A stretch of 64,000 nucleotides of DNA from Lachnospiraceae bacterium (lineage in GTDB: Bacteria > Bacillota > Clostridia > Lachnospirales > Lachnospiraceae), in NCBI GenBank assembly GCA_015056795.1, contig SVFO01000006.1, positions 73,658 to 137,657 of the forward strand, given 5' to 3'. Below are positions 8,990-17,778 of the stretch, piece after piece. Position 1 is the first letter of the stretch. The number at the start of each line of letters is the position of its first letter. The notes beneath the pieces were generated by a model. That model saw nothing but the letters and a program-made list of their open reading frames with translations. It was not told the DNA's origin and made no database searches. The position numbers and the translations under genes are program-made.

Positions 8990-10516
8990 ATGAAGAAGAA
9001 TTTTGCAAAAAAATTAATCAAGCGAATGAGTGCGCTGCTTGCCGGCGTGGTCGTTTTAGCAGGCTCCTCCTTAACCGTTCATGCGGAAGGAAAGTATACG
9101 TACTGCTATGACTATTGGGGAGAGGTTCAGGATTCCCCCGATGCTTATGAGGTGGTAAAAGTATTTACCAGCAAAGAGCTTGGCCTGGAAAAACCGATTA
9201 GTCCTACGGCGTCAGGCCTTACGGTAATTGGCAACTACATTTACCTCTGTGATACCGGTAACAACCGTATCATTCAGTGGGAAAGAATCGACAGAGAGCA
9301 TTTTAATCTTGTAAAGATTTATACGGAGTTTTCCGGTGATGTTGAAGTAAATACCTTCAATAAGCCGCAGGACTTCCAGATCAATGAGGATGGTAACATC
9401 TTCATCGCAGATACGGATAACAACCGTGTGCTGAAACTGGATTCCGAGTGGAACTACGTGATGGAGTTCACGAAGCCTGATGACAATACCTTGGACAAGG
9501 AGCTGGTATTCCAGCCCACCAAACTTGCAGTCGACAGCGCTGGTCGTGTGTACTGTATCGCAACTGGTATCAACAAAGGTATGATTAAGTACGAAGCAGA
9601 CGGCACTTTCTCCGGATTCGTAGGAGCAACCCCCGTAGTCTATAATCTTTGGGATTATATCTGGAAGCGTTTCTTCACTACGGCAGCTCAGAGAGAGAAG
9701 ATGGTAAGCTTTGTACCTACTGAGTACAGCAACCTTTACATGGATCATGACGGATTCATCTATGCATGTTCTTCCAACCTGAAAGAGGAAGACTTAAAGA
9801 GTGGATCTGCAAAGGCAGTCAGAAGACTGAACCTGATGGGCAGCGACATTCTGATTCAGAATGGTGAGTTCCCCGTTTATGGTGACATCTACATGGGCGC
9901 CGGCGGTGGTTACAGCGGATGCTCCAAGATCGTTGACGTTACCGCGTTCGACAATGATACATACGTATTGTGCGATAAGGAAAGAGGTCGTCTCTTCGTA
10001 TATGACAGTCAGGGTCGTCTGCTCTTTGCCTTCGGCGGAAAGGGTAACATCGACGGATATTTCAGTAAGGATCAGCCGATCGCATTGGATCACATGGGAT
10101 ACGACCTGATCGCACTGGATTCCATCAGTAAGACGCTGACCGTATTCACCCCGACCGAATATGGTAACATGATCTATCAGGCAATTGACCAGTTCGATGA
10201 CGGTTATTACGCAGAGTCTGGTGAAACCTGGCAGAAGGTTATGGACCTGAACGGTAACTATGACCTGGCTTACATCGGCGTTGGCCGTGCAATGCTTCGT
10301 CAGGAGCGTTATAAGGAAGCCTTGAATTATTTTGAGCTGAAATTTGATGACGACAACTATTCCAAGGCATTCAAGCAATATCGTAAGGAATGGGTTGAGG
10401 ATCACATTTTGATCATCTTCCTCGGTGCATTTGCAATTTTGATCATTCCCATGATCATCGGCAAGCTTGGCAAGATCAAGCATGAAATTGACACCGCCGA
10501 CATTTTCAAATTCTAA
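8990..10516 (+). CDS. NHL-repeat (beta-propeller) membrane protein with TPR-like region
   Basis: Protein of 508 residues with a signal-like segment (residues 12-32, ending in VHA before EGKYTY). Repeated blocks such as IADTDNNRVLKLD, LCDTGNNRIIQW and RLFVYDSQGRLLFAFG are NHL blades of a beta-propeller and cover about residues 50-390. Residues 395-460 resemble a TPR pair (QAIDQFDDGYYAESGETWQ, then VGRAMLRQERYKEALNYFE). A hydrophobic segment near 468-488 anchors the C-terminus, leaving a short cytoplasmic tail. NHL propellers bind ligands or proteins and some have lactonase activity; no catalytic set is obvious here. Its place between sugar permeases and YIP1/DUF5696 genes suggests a surface scaffold or sensor for the uptake system. 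That function is inferred. Confidence 0.8.
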   Translation: MKKNFAKKLIKRMSALLAGVVVLAGSSLTVHAEGKYTYCYDYWGEVQDSPDAYEVVKVFTSKELGLEKPISPTASGLTVIGNYIYLCDTGNNRIIQWERIDREHFNLVKIYTEFSGDVEVNTFNKPQDFQINEDGNIFIADTDNNRVLKLDSEWNYVMEFTKPDDNTLDKELVFQPTKLAVDSAGRVYCIATGINKGMIKYEADGTFSGFVGATPVVYNLWDYIWKRFFTTAAQREKMVSFVPTEYSNLYMDHDGFIYACSSNLKEEDLKSGSAKAVRRLNLMGSDILIQNGEFPVYGDIYMGAGGGYSGCSKIVDVTAFDNDTYVLCDKERGRLFVYDSQGRLLFAFGGKGNIDGYFSKDQPIALDHMGYDLIALDSISKTLTVFTPTEYGNMIYQAIDQFDDGYYAESGETWQKVMDLNGNYDLAYIGVGRAMLRQERYKEALNYFELKFDDDNYSKAFKQYRKEWVEDHILIIFLGAFAILIIPMIIGKLGKIKHEIDTADIFKF

Positions 10517-10531
10517 TTTAGGGAGGTTGCT

Positions 10532-11188
10532 ATGTTAACTTCAGCAAGAATAGAAGCTTTTAAGAGATATTGGAAATCTTTCAAGTTTGCATTTTATTGC
10601 GCAACCCACCCTATTGATGGATTTTGGGATCTGACGCATGAAAAGCGCGGAACTTATGCGGCCGCAAATACGATCCTGCTGCTGACCATTCTCTCCAGGA
10701 TCATGAAATTACAGTTTACCAGTTTCGTGGTTGACCCTGTATACTGGGAGGAAATCAATATATTCCTTTATATCGCCAGCATTATTTTCCCCCTGCTGAT
10801 ATGGGTTGTAGGTAACTGGGCACTGACAACGCTGTTTGACGGTAAGGGCAGACTTGGCCAGGTTTATATGGCAACCTGCTACTGCTTGCTTCCCTATCCT
10901 TTGATCCAGTTCCCGCTGATTATTCTCAGCAACATGGTGACAAAGGAAGAGATGCAGTTCCATACGACACTGAGTGCCGTGTCCCTGATTTGGGTACTGG
11001 TTTGGATCGTGTTAGCAATGGGACAGATTCACGAGTACTCATTTGGAAAGAATATTCTGTTTACCATAGCAAGTTTGTTTGCAATGCTGGTTATCGTATT
11101 CATTCTGCTCTTGTTCTTTAGCATGATTTCCCAGGGCGTTGCATACTTTATCTCTTTTGGCAAAGAATTTTTGTTCCGAGTATCATAA
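10532..11188 (+). CDS. YIP1-family membrane protein
   Basis: Membrane protein of 218 residues, starting at an ATG after TTAGGGAGGTTGCT and 15 bases after the NHL gene. Five hydrophobic segments are visible, with conserved-looking features of the YIP1 domain: HPIDGFWDLTHEKRG near the N-terminus and WALTTLFDGKGRLGQVY before an IxFPLIILSN stretch. Bacterial YIP1 proteins have no firm biochemical role and are often found near sugar-transport genes. In this operon it may help assemble or anchor the surface complex. Family assignment is good; function is open. Confidence 0.8.
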   Translation: MLTSARIEAFKRYWKSFKFAFYCATHPIDGFWDLTHEKRGTYAAANTILLLTILSRIMKLQFTSFVVDPVYWEEINIFLYIASIIFPLLIWVVGNWALTTLFDGKGRLGQVYMATCYCLLPYPLIQFPLIILSNMVTKEEMQFHTTLSAVSLIWVLVWIVLAMGQIHEYSFGKNILFTIASLFAMLVIVFILLLFFSMISQGVAYFISFGKEFLFRVS

Positions 11189-11236
11189 AGGTAGAACAGG
11201 AACCTGCAGAACGGAAGGATAGGAGTAACAAAGAAT

Positions 11237-14056
11237 ATGGATAACAACGAAAAGACAGTGAAAAATGACGAGATCTTACAGACCGAAGAGGTCATTCAAG
11301 CTGAACAGGAAGTTGCTGAGGCACCTGCTGAAACCGTAGAAGCAGTGTCTGAGGAGGTTACGCCTGTAACGGAAGAGCCAAAGCTTGAAGCTGAAGCGGA
11401 ACCTGTAGAGGCTCCGAAGCCGGAGAAGAAGCCTGAACCTGCTCCCAAGCCCGCAAAGGCTGCAGCTCCCGTGAAGACGGTGAAGAAGCCCATGCTGAGC
11501 GACGCAGCAAAGCAGAGACTCAAGGGTTTAATCTTCCCCGTAGTTATGACGCTCGTGATTTTGGGTGTTGTACTCTTCATTTTGAATCATAAGTCAAAGG
11601 AAGTAGAAGAGCCGGTCATCCGCGTAAATAAATACGAGGGTGGTGAAGATGCGGAACCAATCATCTTGGAAAACAGCGACCTGAAGCTGACCATGGATCC
11701 CAAAACCACGATGTTCGAAGTCGAGGTTAAGAGTACTGGTAAGGTTTGGAAGTCTGTTCCCGAGGATGGCTTAAATGATCCCATCGCAACCGGTGATGCC
11801 AAGGGCAAGGTAAATTCCACCCTGATCATTTCCTACTCAAAGGACTCCGGACTTGAAAAAGAGTACAATAACTATAACTACAGTATTGAGAACGGCGTAT
11901 ACGATATAGAAGCGACCAAGGATTACATCAAGGTGTTTTATTCCATTGGTCAGGTAGAAAAGGAATTCTTTATTCCTAAGGTTACGACCGCAGCGAAGTT
12001 TGATGAGATCATTGGTAAGCTTGACAGAGATGCAAGCTACTTCGTATCTCAGTACTACAAAAAGTATGATATCAAGAAGCCTGGTAAGAAGGACGATGTA
12101 GAAGCTCTGAAGACTAGCTATCCCATCTATGAGACCGAACCAATTTATGTCATTCGTGATGGCGTAAATGATGGCTTGAAGACAAAGATGGAAGAGTATT
12201 TTGCAAGCGCGGGCTATACGATGGAAGACTATAAGGCAGACCAGGAATTAGACCAGTCTGTTGCAACAACGGATAAGGCCGTATTTAACATTGCAGTATA
12301 CTATCGTTTGGATGGTAAGGATCTCGTTGTTGAACTTCCTTATAAGGAAATGCAGTTCAGCATGGCGAACCCGCTGTTCTCCCTGACTCCCCTTCCTATG
12401 TTCGGAGCGGGCTCCACGACGGATGAAGGTTATCTCTTCGTTCCCGAAGGCGGTGGCGCTAAGATCAACTTCAACAATGGTAAGGTTTCCCAGAACAGCT
12501 ATGAGTCCAAGGTTTATGGCCGTGACATGGCGCTTGTAAAGGATGCCGTGGTACACGATCCTGTCGTTAACTACAACGCTTATGGTATCGCAAATAACGG
12601 AAGCTCTTTCCTCTGCATTTTGGAAGAGGGCGCATCCTATGCTTCCATTCAGGCCGACATCGCAGGAAGATACAACAGCTACAACTTTGCAAATGCAAAG
12701 TTTAGTGCAATCCTTCGTGAGAAGTACAACCTGGGTGATCAGGCAAGTACCTCCGTATATGTATTTACCCCTAGCCTTCCTGATGAGACGATCGTTGAGA
12801 GATTCTGCTTCATCGATTCCGACAACTATCTGGACATGGCAAAGGAATACAAGGAGTATCTGAAGAAGAACTTTAGCAATGAATTTACCTTGAACAGTGA
12901 TACGGAAGCTCCCGTAGTCATTGAAGTGGTTGCAGCAGTTGACAAGGTGAAGCAGGTTCTCGGCGTACCTACCTCCCGTCCTTTGAAGCTGACGACTTTC
13001 AAGGAAGCTAAGGAAATGATCAAGACGCTCCAGTCCGAAGGCATGAACAATATGTCCGTAAAGCTGAGCGGTTGGATGAACGGCGGCGTTAACCAGAAGA
13101 TCTTAAAGAAGGTGAAACTGGTTAGTGCCTGCGGAAGCGGCGGAGACTTAAAGAAGCTTGCTTCTGAGACAAAGGGTATGGGCATTGACCTGTATCTGGA
13201 TGGCGTAACGCAGTACGAATATGACAGTGATCTGTTCGATGGATTCAATTCCTTCACGGATTCCGCAAGATTTATCAGTAAGGAAAGAGCAAAGCTGTAT
13301 CAGTACAGTGCCGTAACCTTTGCACAGAGAGAGGGTGCAGATACCTACTATCTGCTTCACACCGATCTCGCACAGAAGATGACGGAGAACCTGTACAAGG
13401 CAGTAAAGAAGTATGGCGCAAATGTTTCCTTTAGAGAGACTGGTAAGGATCTGTCTGGTGACTACTACAAGAAGAAGACAGTTACCCGTGAGGCTACCAA
13501 GAAGCAGCAGATGGAGCAGCTCTCCAAGATTTCTCAGGATACCAAGATCATGATCAACGGTGGTAACGTTTATGCTGCAATGTACAGCGACATGATTACC
13601 AACATGGATCTGAGAGGTTCTGAATACACCATCATTGATGAGTTTATTCCCGTATATGAAATGGCCCTCCACGGCTACAAGAATTACGTAGGAAATCCCA
13701 TCAACCTGGCAAACGATCCTACAAACGAGCTCCTTACTTCTGCAGAATATGGCGCAGGCCTGTACTTCACCTTGATGAAGGAATCGCCCTTCGCACTACA
13801 GAAAACCCTTTATACCGAATACTTCGGCGCAAGCTATGATTCCTGGCATGATAAGATGATTTCCATCTATACCAGATATAACAAGGAAATGGGACACGTA
13901 TTTAATCAGGAGATGACCGGACATGTTACCTTTGAAGACGGTTTGACCTGCACGACCTACGCAGATGGCACCAAGGTTTACGTGAACTATAACTATCTTG
14001 ACAAGACGGCAGATGGTAAGACGATTCCTGCAAGAGATTACTTAGTGGTTCGGTAA
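11237..14056 (+). CDS. Membrane-anchored DUF5696-family protein, possible uncharacterised glycosidase
   Basis: Protein of 939 residues. Residues 1-95 are a cytoplasmic Glu/Ala/Pro/Lys-rich tail, 96-118 one transmembrane helix, and the rest is outside. Residues of about 140-560 look like a beta-rich domain; 570-860 read like a (beta/alpha)8 barrel, with segments such as NMSVKLSGWMNGG, GMGIDLYLDGVTQYEYDSD, IMINGGNVYAA and YTIIDEFIPVYEMALHGY; the end (DGLTCTTYADGTKVYVNYN) resembles the C-terminal beta-sandwich of several glycoside hydrolases. The DUF5696 name comes from recall of this gene order in Firmicutes. Asp/Glu residues in the barrel strands are candidate catalytic residues, but no known GH motif was recognised. 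It sits between two sugar importers. Glycosidase activity is inference. Confidence 0.7.
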   Translation: MDNNEKTVKNDEILQTEEVIQAEQEVAEAPAETVEAVSEEVTPVTEEPKLEAEAEPVEAPKPEKKPEPAPKPAKAAAPVKTVKKPMLSDAAKQRLKGLIFPVVMTLVILGVVLFILNHKSKEVEEPVIRVNKYEGGEDAEPIILENSDLKLTMDPKTTMFEVEVKSTGKVWKSVPEDGLNDPIATGDAKGKVNSTLIISYSKDSGLEKEYNNYNYSIENGVYDIEATKDYIKVFYSIGQVEKEFFIPKVTTAAKFDEIIGKLDRDASYFVSQYYKKYDIKKPGKKDDVEALKTSYPIYETEPIYVIRDGVNDGLKTKMEEYFASAGYTMEDYKADQELDQSVATTDKAVFNIAVYYRLDGKDLVVELPYKEMQFSMANPLFSLTPLPMFGAGSTTDEGYLFVPEGGGAKINFNNGKVSQNSYESKVYGRDMALVKDAVVHDPVVNYNAYGIANNGSSFLCILEEGASYASIQADIAGRYNSYNFANAKFSAILREKYNLGDQASTSVYVFTPSLPDETIVERFCFIDSDNYLDMAKEYKEYLKKNFSNEFTLNSDTEAPVVIEVVAAVDKVKQVLGVPTSRPLKLTTFKEAKEMIKTLQSEGMNNMSVKLSGWMNGGVNQKILKKVKLVSACGSGGDLKKLASETKGMGIDLYLDGVTQYEYDSDLFDGFNSFTDSARFISKERAKLYQYSAVTFAQREGADTYYLLHTDLAQKMTENLYKAVKKYGANVSFRETGKDLSGDYYKKKTVTREATKKQQMEQLSKISQDTKIMINGGNVYAAMYSDMITNMDLRGSEYTIIDEFIPVYEMALHGYKNYVGNPINLANDPTNELLTSAEYGAGLYFTLMKESPFALQKTLYTEYFGASYDSWHDKMISIYTRYNKEMGHVFNQEMTGHVTFEDGLTCTTYADGTKVYVNYNYLDKTADGKTIPARDYLVVR

Positions 14057-14080
14057 AAGACGAAAACATAGAAAGGGTTT

Positions 14081-14995
14081 ATGATTATGAAGAAACAGAA
14101 AAACACCTTAGCAGGTCTTCAGAAGCGTAAAGCGATATCGGGATATATCTTTATCTCCCCCTTTCTCATCGGCTTCTTGGTATTTATGGTGAAGCCCCTG
14201 TTCCAATCGCTTTACATGAGCTTTTGTGACGTGCAGATCGCAGCCGGCGTGATCAATCCGGTCTTCAAAAAACTCGAGCAATACAAATTTGCATTGACTG
14301 TCGATCCTAACTTTAACAGGCTTCTGGTGGAGGAATTCACCAGAATGCTGACCAACTCCCTGGCCATCATGGTATTCAGCTTCTTCGTTTCGCTGATTCT
14401 GAACCAGGAGTTCAAGGGAAGAGCAATCGTAAGAGCAATCTTCTTCCTTCCCGTTATTTTGTCCTCGGGCGTTATCATTGGTCTGGAGACCAACAACTCC
14501 CTGATGGCACAGCTGCAGGCAAACATTCAGGAGGCAGCTTCCGGAATCAGTATTACTGATACCTTGGAGAGCGTGCTCCGTACCGCAGGCGTCGGCGTAA
14601 GAGCATTTGAGGAAGTATTTAAGCTGATCGATGGTATTTACGATGTGGCAATTGCCTCCGGTATTCAGATCATCATCTTCCTGTCTGGTCTGCAGACGAT
14701 TTCAGCCAGCATGTACGAGGCTGCTGACATTGAGGGATGTACCGCATGGGAGAGCCTTTGGAAGATTACCTTCCCGATGATCAGTTCCATGTTCCTTGTA
14801 AACTGGGTGTACACCATCATTGATTTCTGTATGAGATCTGATAACCAGGTTATCGATAAGATTAACACGGTAATGATCACGGATATCAATTATGGATTGG
14901 CTTCGGCGATGTCTTGGATCTACTTCGCGATCGTTATGGCCTTCGTAGGCATCACCTCATTACTGATCTCAAAGGGGGTTTACTATTATGACTAA
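14081..14995 (+). CDS. Sugar ABC transporter permease with enlarged external loop
   Basis: MalF-type permease of 304 residues for a second importer in the operon. It starts at ATG 14081 (an ATG at 14087 is equally near the GAAAGGG site). Six hydrophobic segments are visible. The EAA loop is EAADIEGCTAWESLW then ITFPMISS. Between the third and fourth segments, about residues 150-195, there is a hydrophilic stretch of roughly 45 residues (including ITDTLESVLRTAGVGVRAFE) that ordinary MalF-type permeases lack at this point; it would lie outside the membrane and might touch the binding protein or DUF5696 protein. The gene overlaps the next permease by eight bases, which implies translational coupling. 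Confidence 0.88.
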   Translation: MIMKKQKNTLAGLQKRKAISGYIFISPFLIGFLVFMVKPLFQSLYMSFCDVQIAAGVINPVFKKLEQYKFALTVDPNFNRLLVEEFTRMLTNSLAIMVFSFFVSLILNQEFKGRAIVRAIFFLPVILSSGVIIGLETNNSLMAQLQANIQEAASGISITDTLESVLRTAGVGVRAFEEVFKLIDGIYDVAIASGIQIIIFLSGLQTISASMYEAADIEGCTAWESLWKITFPMISSMFLVNWVYTIIDFCMRSDNQVIDKINTVMITDINYGLASAMSWIYFAIVMAFVGITSLLISKGVYYYD

Positions 14996-15986
14996 GGTAA
15001 AAAACTCAAATGGTGACTTCTGGGAGAGAAACCGAAAGTCGGATGGATACCTGCTCAAGAAAACTTTATTATCATATGGAGTTAGCATTGCTCGTTTCAT
15101 CCTGCTCTTTGGTATGTGCTTCATGATTTTGCAGCCGATCTTCAATAAGATCTCCGTAAGCTTCATGACTCTGGAGGATTTGAATAATCCGACGATTATT
15201 TCCATCCCCGAGAATCCAACCACGGACAACTACTTCATGGCGGCAAAGCTGATGAGCTATTCCAAGGGCCTTGTGAACTCCTTCGTAATGGCGTTGACCA
15301 TCGCAATTGTTCAGATTTCCATGACGACCTTGGTAGGATATGGATTTGCAAGATTCGAGTTCCCGCTTAAAAAGTTCTGGTTCGCCTGCGTAATGCTGAT
15401 CATTTTGATCCCGCCGCAGACAATTTCGACATCTTTGTTCCTACATTTTAGATTTTTTGATATTTTGGGATTGCATAAATTGATCACAGGTGATACTATA
15501 AATCTTAGAGGTTCGGCATTACCCTACTTTTTGATGAGTTTCGGATGCATGGGACTGAAGAATGGACTTTACATCTACATGATCAGACAGTTCTTCCGTA
15601 ACATTCCTAAGGAATTGGAAGAGGCTGCTTACGTAGATGGCTGTGGTACGCTGATGACCTTCATCAGAATCATGCTTCCCGATGCAAAGCCGATTTTAAC
15701 TTCCTGCTTCCTGTTTAGCTTCGTATGGCAGTGGACTGACGGATATTACTCCAAGCTTTTCCTTGGTAACATAAAGCTGCTGAGTACGGAACTTGCAAGA
15801 TTGGTTGATACCTTGGGTGCTTTCCTGATGAGAGAGACCGGTACGACGACAACCGTGCCCGTTGCTTACTCCAACGCAATCATGTCAACAGGTACCTTGA
15901 TGATGATCTTACCTTTGATCATTCTGTATCTGTTTGCACAGAGAGGTTTCGTTGAAAGCTTGTCCAGTTCTGGTATCAAGATGTAA
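14988..15986 (+). CDS. Carbohydrate ABC transporter permease (MalG type)
   Basis: Partner permease of 332 residues, starting inside the end of the previous gene after AAAGGGGGTTTACT. The N-terminal cytoplasmic part is longer than usual (about 40 residues). The EAA loop is EAAYVDGCGTLMTF then IMLPDAKP. Six hydrophobic segments are visible, and the C-terminus has the SLSSSGIKM ending common to MalG-like proteins. A hairpin and the lipoprotein binding protein gene follow, giving a permease-permease-binding-protein set that mirrors, in reverse order, the set at 4191-8973. Confidence 0.9.
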   Translation: MTKVKNSNGDFWERNRKSDGYLLKKTLLSYGVSIARFILLFGMCFMILQPIFNKISVSFMTLEDLNNPTIISIPENPTTDNYFMAAKLMSYSKGLVNSFVMALTIAIVQISMTTLVGYGFARFEFPLKKFWFACVMLIILIPPQTISTSLFLHFRFFDILGLHKLITGDTINLRGSALPYFLMSFGCMGLKNGLYIYMIRQFFRNIPKELEEAAYVDGCGTLMTFIRIMLPDAKPILTSCFLFSFVWQWTDGYYSKLFLGNIKLLSTELARLVDTLGAFLMRETGTTTTVPVAYSNAIMSTGTLMMILPLIILYLFAQRGFVESLSSSGIKM

Positions 15987-16004
15987 TTGATATATCATTC
16001 CTAC

Positions 16005-16038
16005 CCCGCTGGTTTCCCGGAAAGAATTATCCAACGGG
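16005..16038 (+). repeat. Inverted repeat between permease and binding-protein genes
   Basis: CCCGCTGG at 16005-16012 pairs with CCAACGGG at 16031-16038 with one mismatch and an 18-base loop. There is no T-run, so it is not a classic terminator. Such hairpins before a binding-protein gene can protect a 3' mRNA piece and raise binding-protein levels over permease levels; that role is inferred. Confidence 0.45.
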
Positions 16039-16071
16039 ACAAAGGAATATATATAATAAAGGAGGATAAAA

Positions 16072-17559
16072 ATGAAGAGTAAAATGTTCAAGAAACTGAT
16101 GGCAGCCGTTATTGCTACTACTATGACTGCAAGCCTTGCAGCATGTAATGGCAGCGGAGACGCAAGCACCGACGCTTCTGGTAGCGCTAGCAGCAACAGC
16201 GACAGCAAGCAGCAGACCTCTGCAGCAGCATCTACTGATGATGCTACTTCTTCTTCGGAAGAACTTGGTGCTTACACCCCTCTCGTAGATAAGAACGGCA
16301 ACGTTTATGATCTCGGCGGTATGGAGATCATCATTCGTGACTGGTGGTCCGGTGACGGCACTCCCAAGGAGCCTACCAATGCATTTGAAGAGGCTCGGGC
16401 TGAGTATCGTGATTGGATCCAGGAGACCTATAACTTCAAGATTAAGCAGATGGCAATTTCTGACTGGGGCAGCGCTCCTCAGGACTTCGTAGACTATGTA
16501 TCTTCTGGCGGAGATGATCAGAACTATGTATTCACTCTGAGAAACGATCCCGCTCTGATCTCTGCAATGAGCACTGGTCTTTGCTATGATCTGTCCAAGC
16601 TGGATTGCCTTGATTTCAATTCTACCAAGTTCACCGCTAACCTGCTTCACAAGCAGTTCAGCAAGGGTGGCAAGATCTATGCTATGTATGCAGGCGCTTC
16701 CGAGCCTCGTACCGGTGTATTCTTCAACAAGAGACTGTTGAAGGAAGCTGGCATTGATCCTGAAACCATCTATGATATGCAGAAGGCTGGTACTTGGACT
16801 TGGGATGCATTCGTTGATCTGTGCGATCAGGTTCAGAGAGATACCAACAACGATGGTGAGATCGATGTATATGCATGTAACTGTAACAACGGTGTTATGA
16901 CCGAGGCTGCTGTTTACTCCAACGGCGGTGAGTTCGTTGGCCAGGATGCTTCTGGTAAGTACATTTACAAGCTGGAGGATGCTAACACCCTTGAAGGCCT
17001 TGAGTTCGCTAAGAAGCTCTTCGATACCTACTGGGAGAAGGAGCCCGATGGCGCAGCTTGGGACTACTACAAGGAAGGCTTCCTGAACGCTGAGTATGTA
17101 TTCTGCTTCGATCAGGCATATTGTGGACAGGAGACTGGTCCTTTCTACAACATGGAGGACGATTGGGGATTCGTAATGTTCCCGAAGGGACCCCAGAAGA
17201 ACGACTACACCAACCTGTGGGATAACAACCCTGCATGTATCCCTGCTTGCTATGATGATGAGAGAGCATGGAAGATCGCATTCGCTTGGAACCTGTACAC
17301 CAATGACGTTCCTGGTTACGAGGATTCCGATGCTTGGAAGGCTGACTACTACAAGACCTATCGTGATACCAGATCCGTTGATGAGACTCTGGCTATGATG
17401 AGAACCAAGGGTATGATCACCTACCATGGCGTTATTCCTAACATGCAGTTTGGTCCTGAGCTGACCTGGAACGTAGGTCCTGGTTCCGCTCCTATTTCTG
17501 AGGTTGTTGCTGGTATCGCTGATACTTGGAAGGCTTACATTAACGACGCTAACAAGTAA
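16072..17559 (+). CDS. Extracellular sugar-binding lipoprotein (solute-binding protein family 1)
   Basis: Binding protein of 495 residues for the second importer, starting at an ATG after AAAGGAGGATAAAA. The signal peptide ends in a lipobox LAAC, so the mature protein is lipid-anchored at Cys24. A Ser/Asp/Thr-rich linker of about 35 residues follows, then a family 1 solute-binding fold with many Trp and Tyr residues, as expected for saccharide binding. Codons are strongly biased to GCT, GGT and AAG compared with its neighbours, which suggests very high expression. It is the last gene before a strong terminator. Confidence 0.92.
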   Translation: MKSKMFKKLMAAVIATTMTASLAACNGSGDASTDASGSASSNSDSKQQTSAAASTDDATSSSEELGAYTPLVDKNGNVYDLGGMEIIIRDWWSGDGTPKEPTNAFEEARAEYRDWIQETYNFKIKQMAISDWGSAPQDFVDYVSSGGDDQNYVFTLRNDPALISAMSTGLCYDLSKLDCLDFNSTKFTANLLHKQFSKGGKIYAMYAGASEPRTGVFFNKRLLKEAGIDPETIYDMQKAGTWTWDAFVDLCDQVQRDTNNDGEIDVYACNCNNGVMTEAAVYSNGGEFVGQDASGKYIYKLEDANTLEGLEFAKKLFDTYWEKEPDGAAWDYYKEGFLNAEYVFCFDQAYCGQETGPFYNMEDDWGFVMFPKGPQKNDYTNLWDNNPACIPACYDDERAWKIAFAWNLYTNDVPGYEDSDAWKADYYKTYRDTRSVDETLAMMRTKGMITYHGVIPNMQFGPELTWNVGPGSAPISEVVAGIADTWKAYINDANK

Positions 17560-17589
17560 TTTTCATTACTAGTTAATTGATTTAATAAT

Positions 17590-17624
17590 AAGGGATGGAG
17601 TTTCCGGGACCCCATCCCTTTTAT
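17590..17624 (+). terminator. Rho-independent terminator of the saccharide operon
   Basis: AAGGGATGG at 17590-17598 pairs perfectly with CCATCCCTT at 17612-17620, followed by TTTTATTAT. It lies 30 bases after the binding-protein gene and closes the operon. Confidence 0.85.
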
Positions 17625-17778
17625 TATCCCTATTCTTAGGGAAAGAGAATCTAAACCTTCCCCTTGAGGAAATGGAAAGCTTAAGTAAATGACATTGCAA
17701 CGAATTTATGTATGAGACTTCGTATGATTATCTTTGGGTATTTTTGTTGGTAATCATTTATTAGAGGAAAAAAGAAAT

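Noticed and set aside
16027-17427. A 466-codon antisense open frame opposite the sugar-binding lipoprotein
   Set aside because: The same codon-bias effect; the sense gene has a lipobox, family fold and strong ribosome site.
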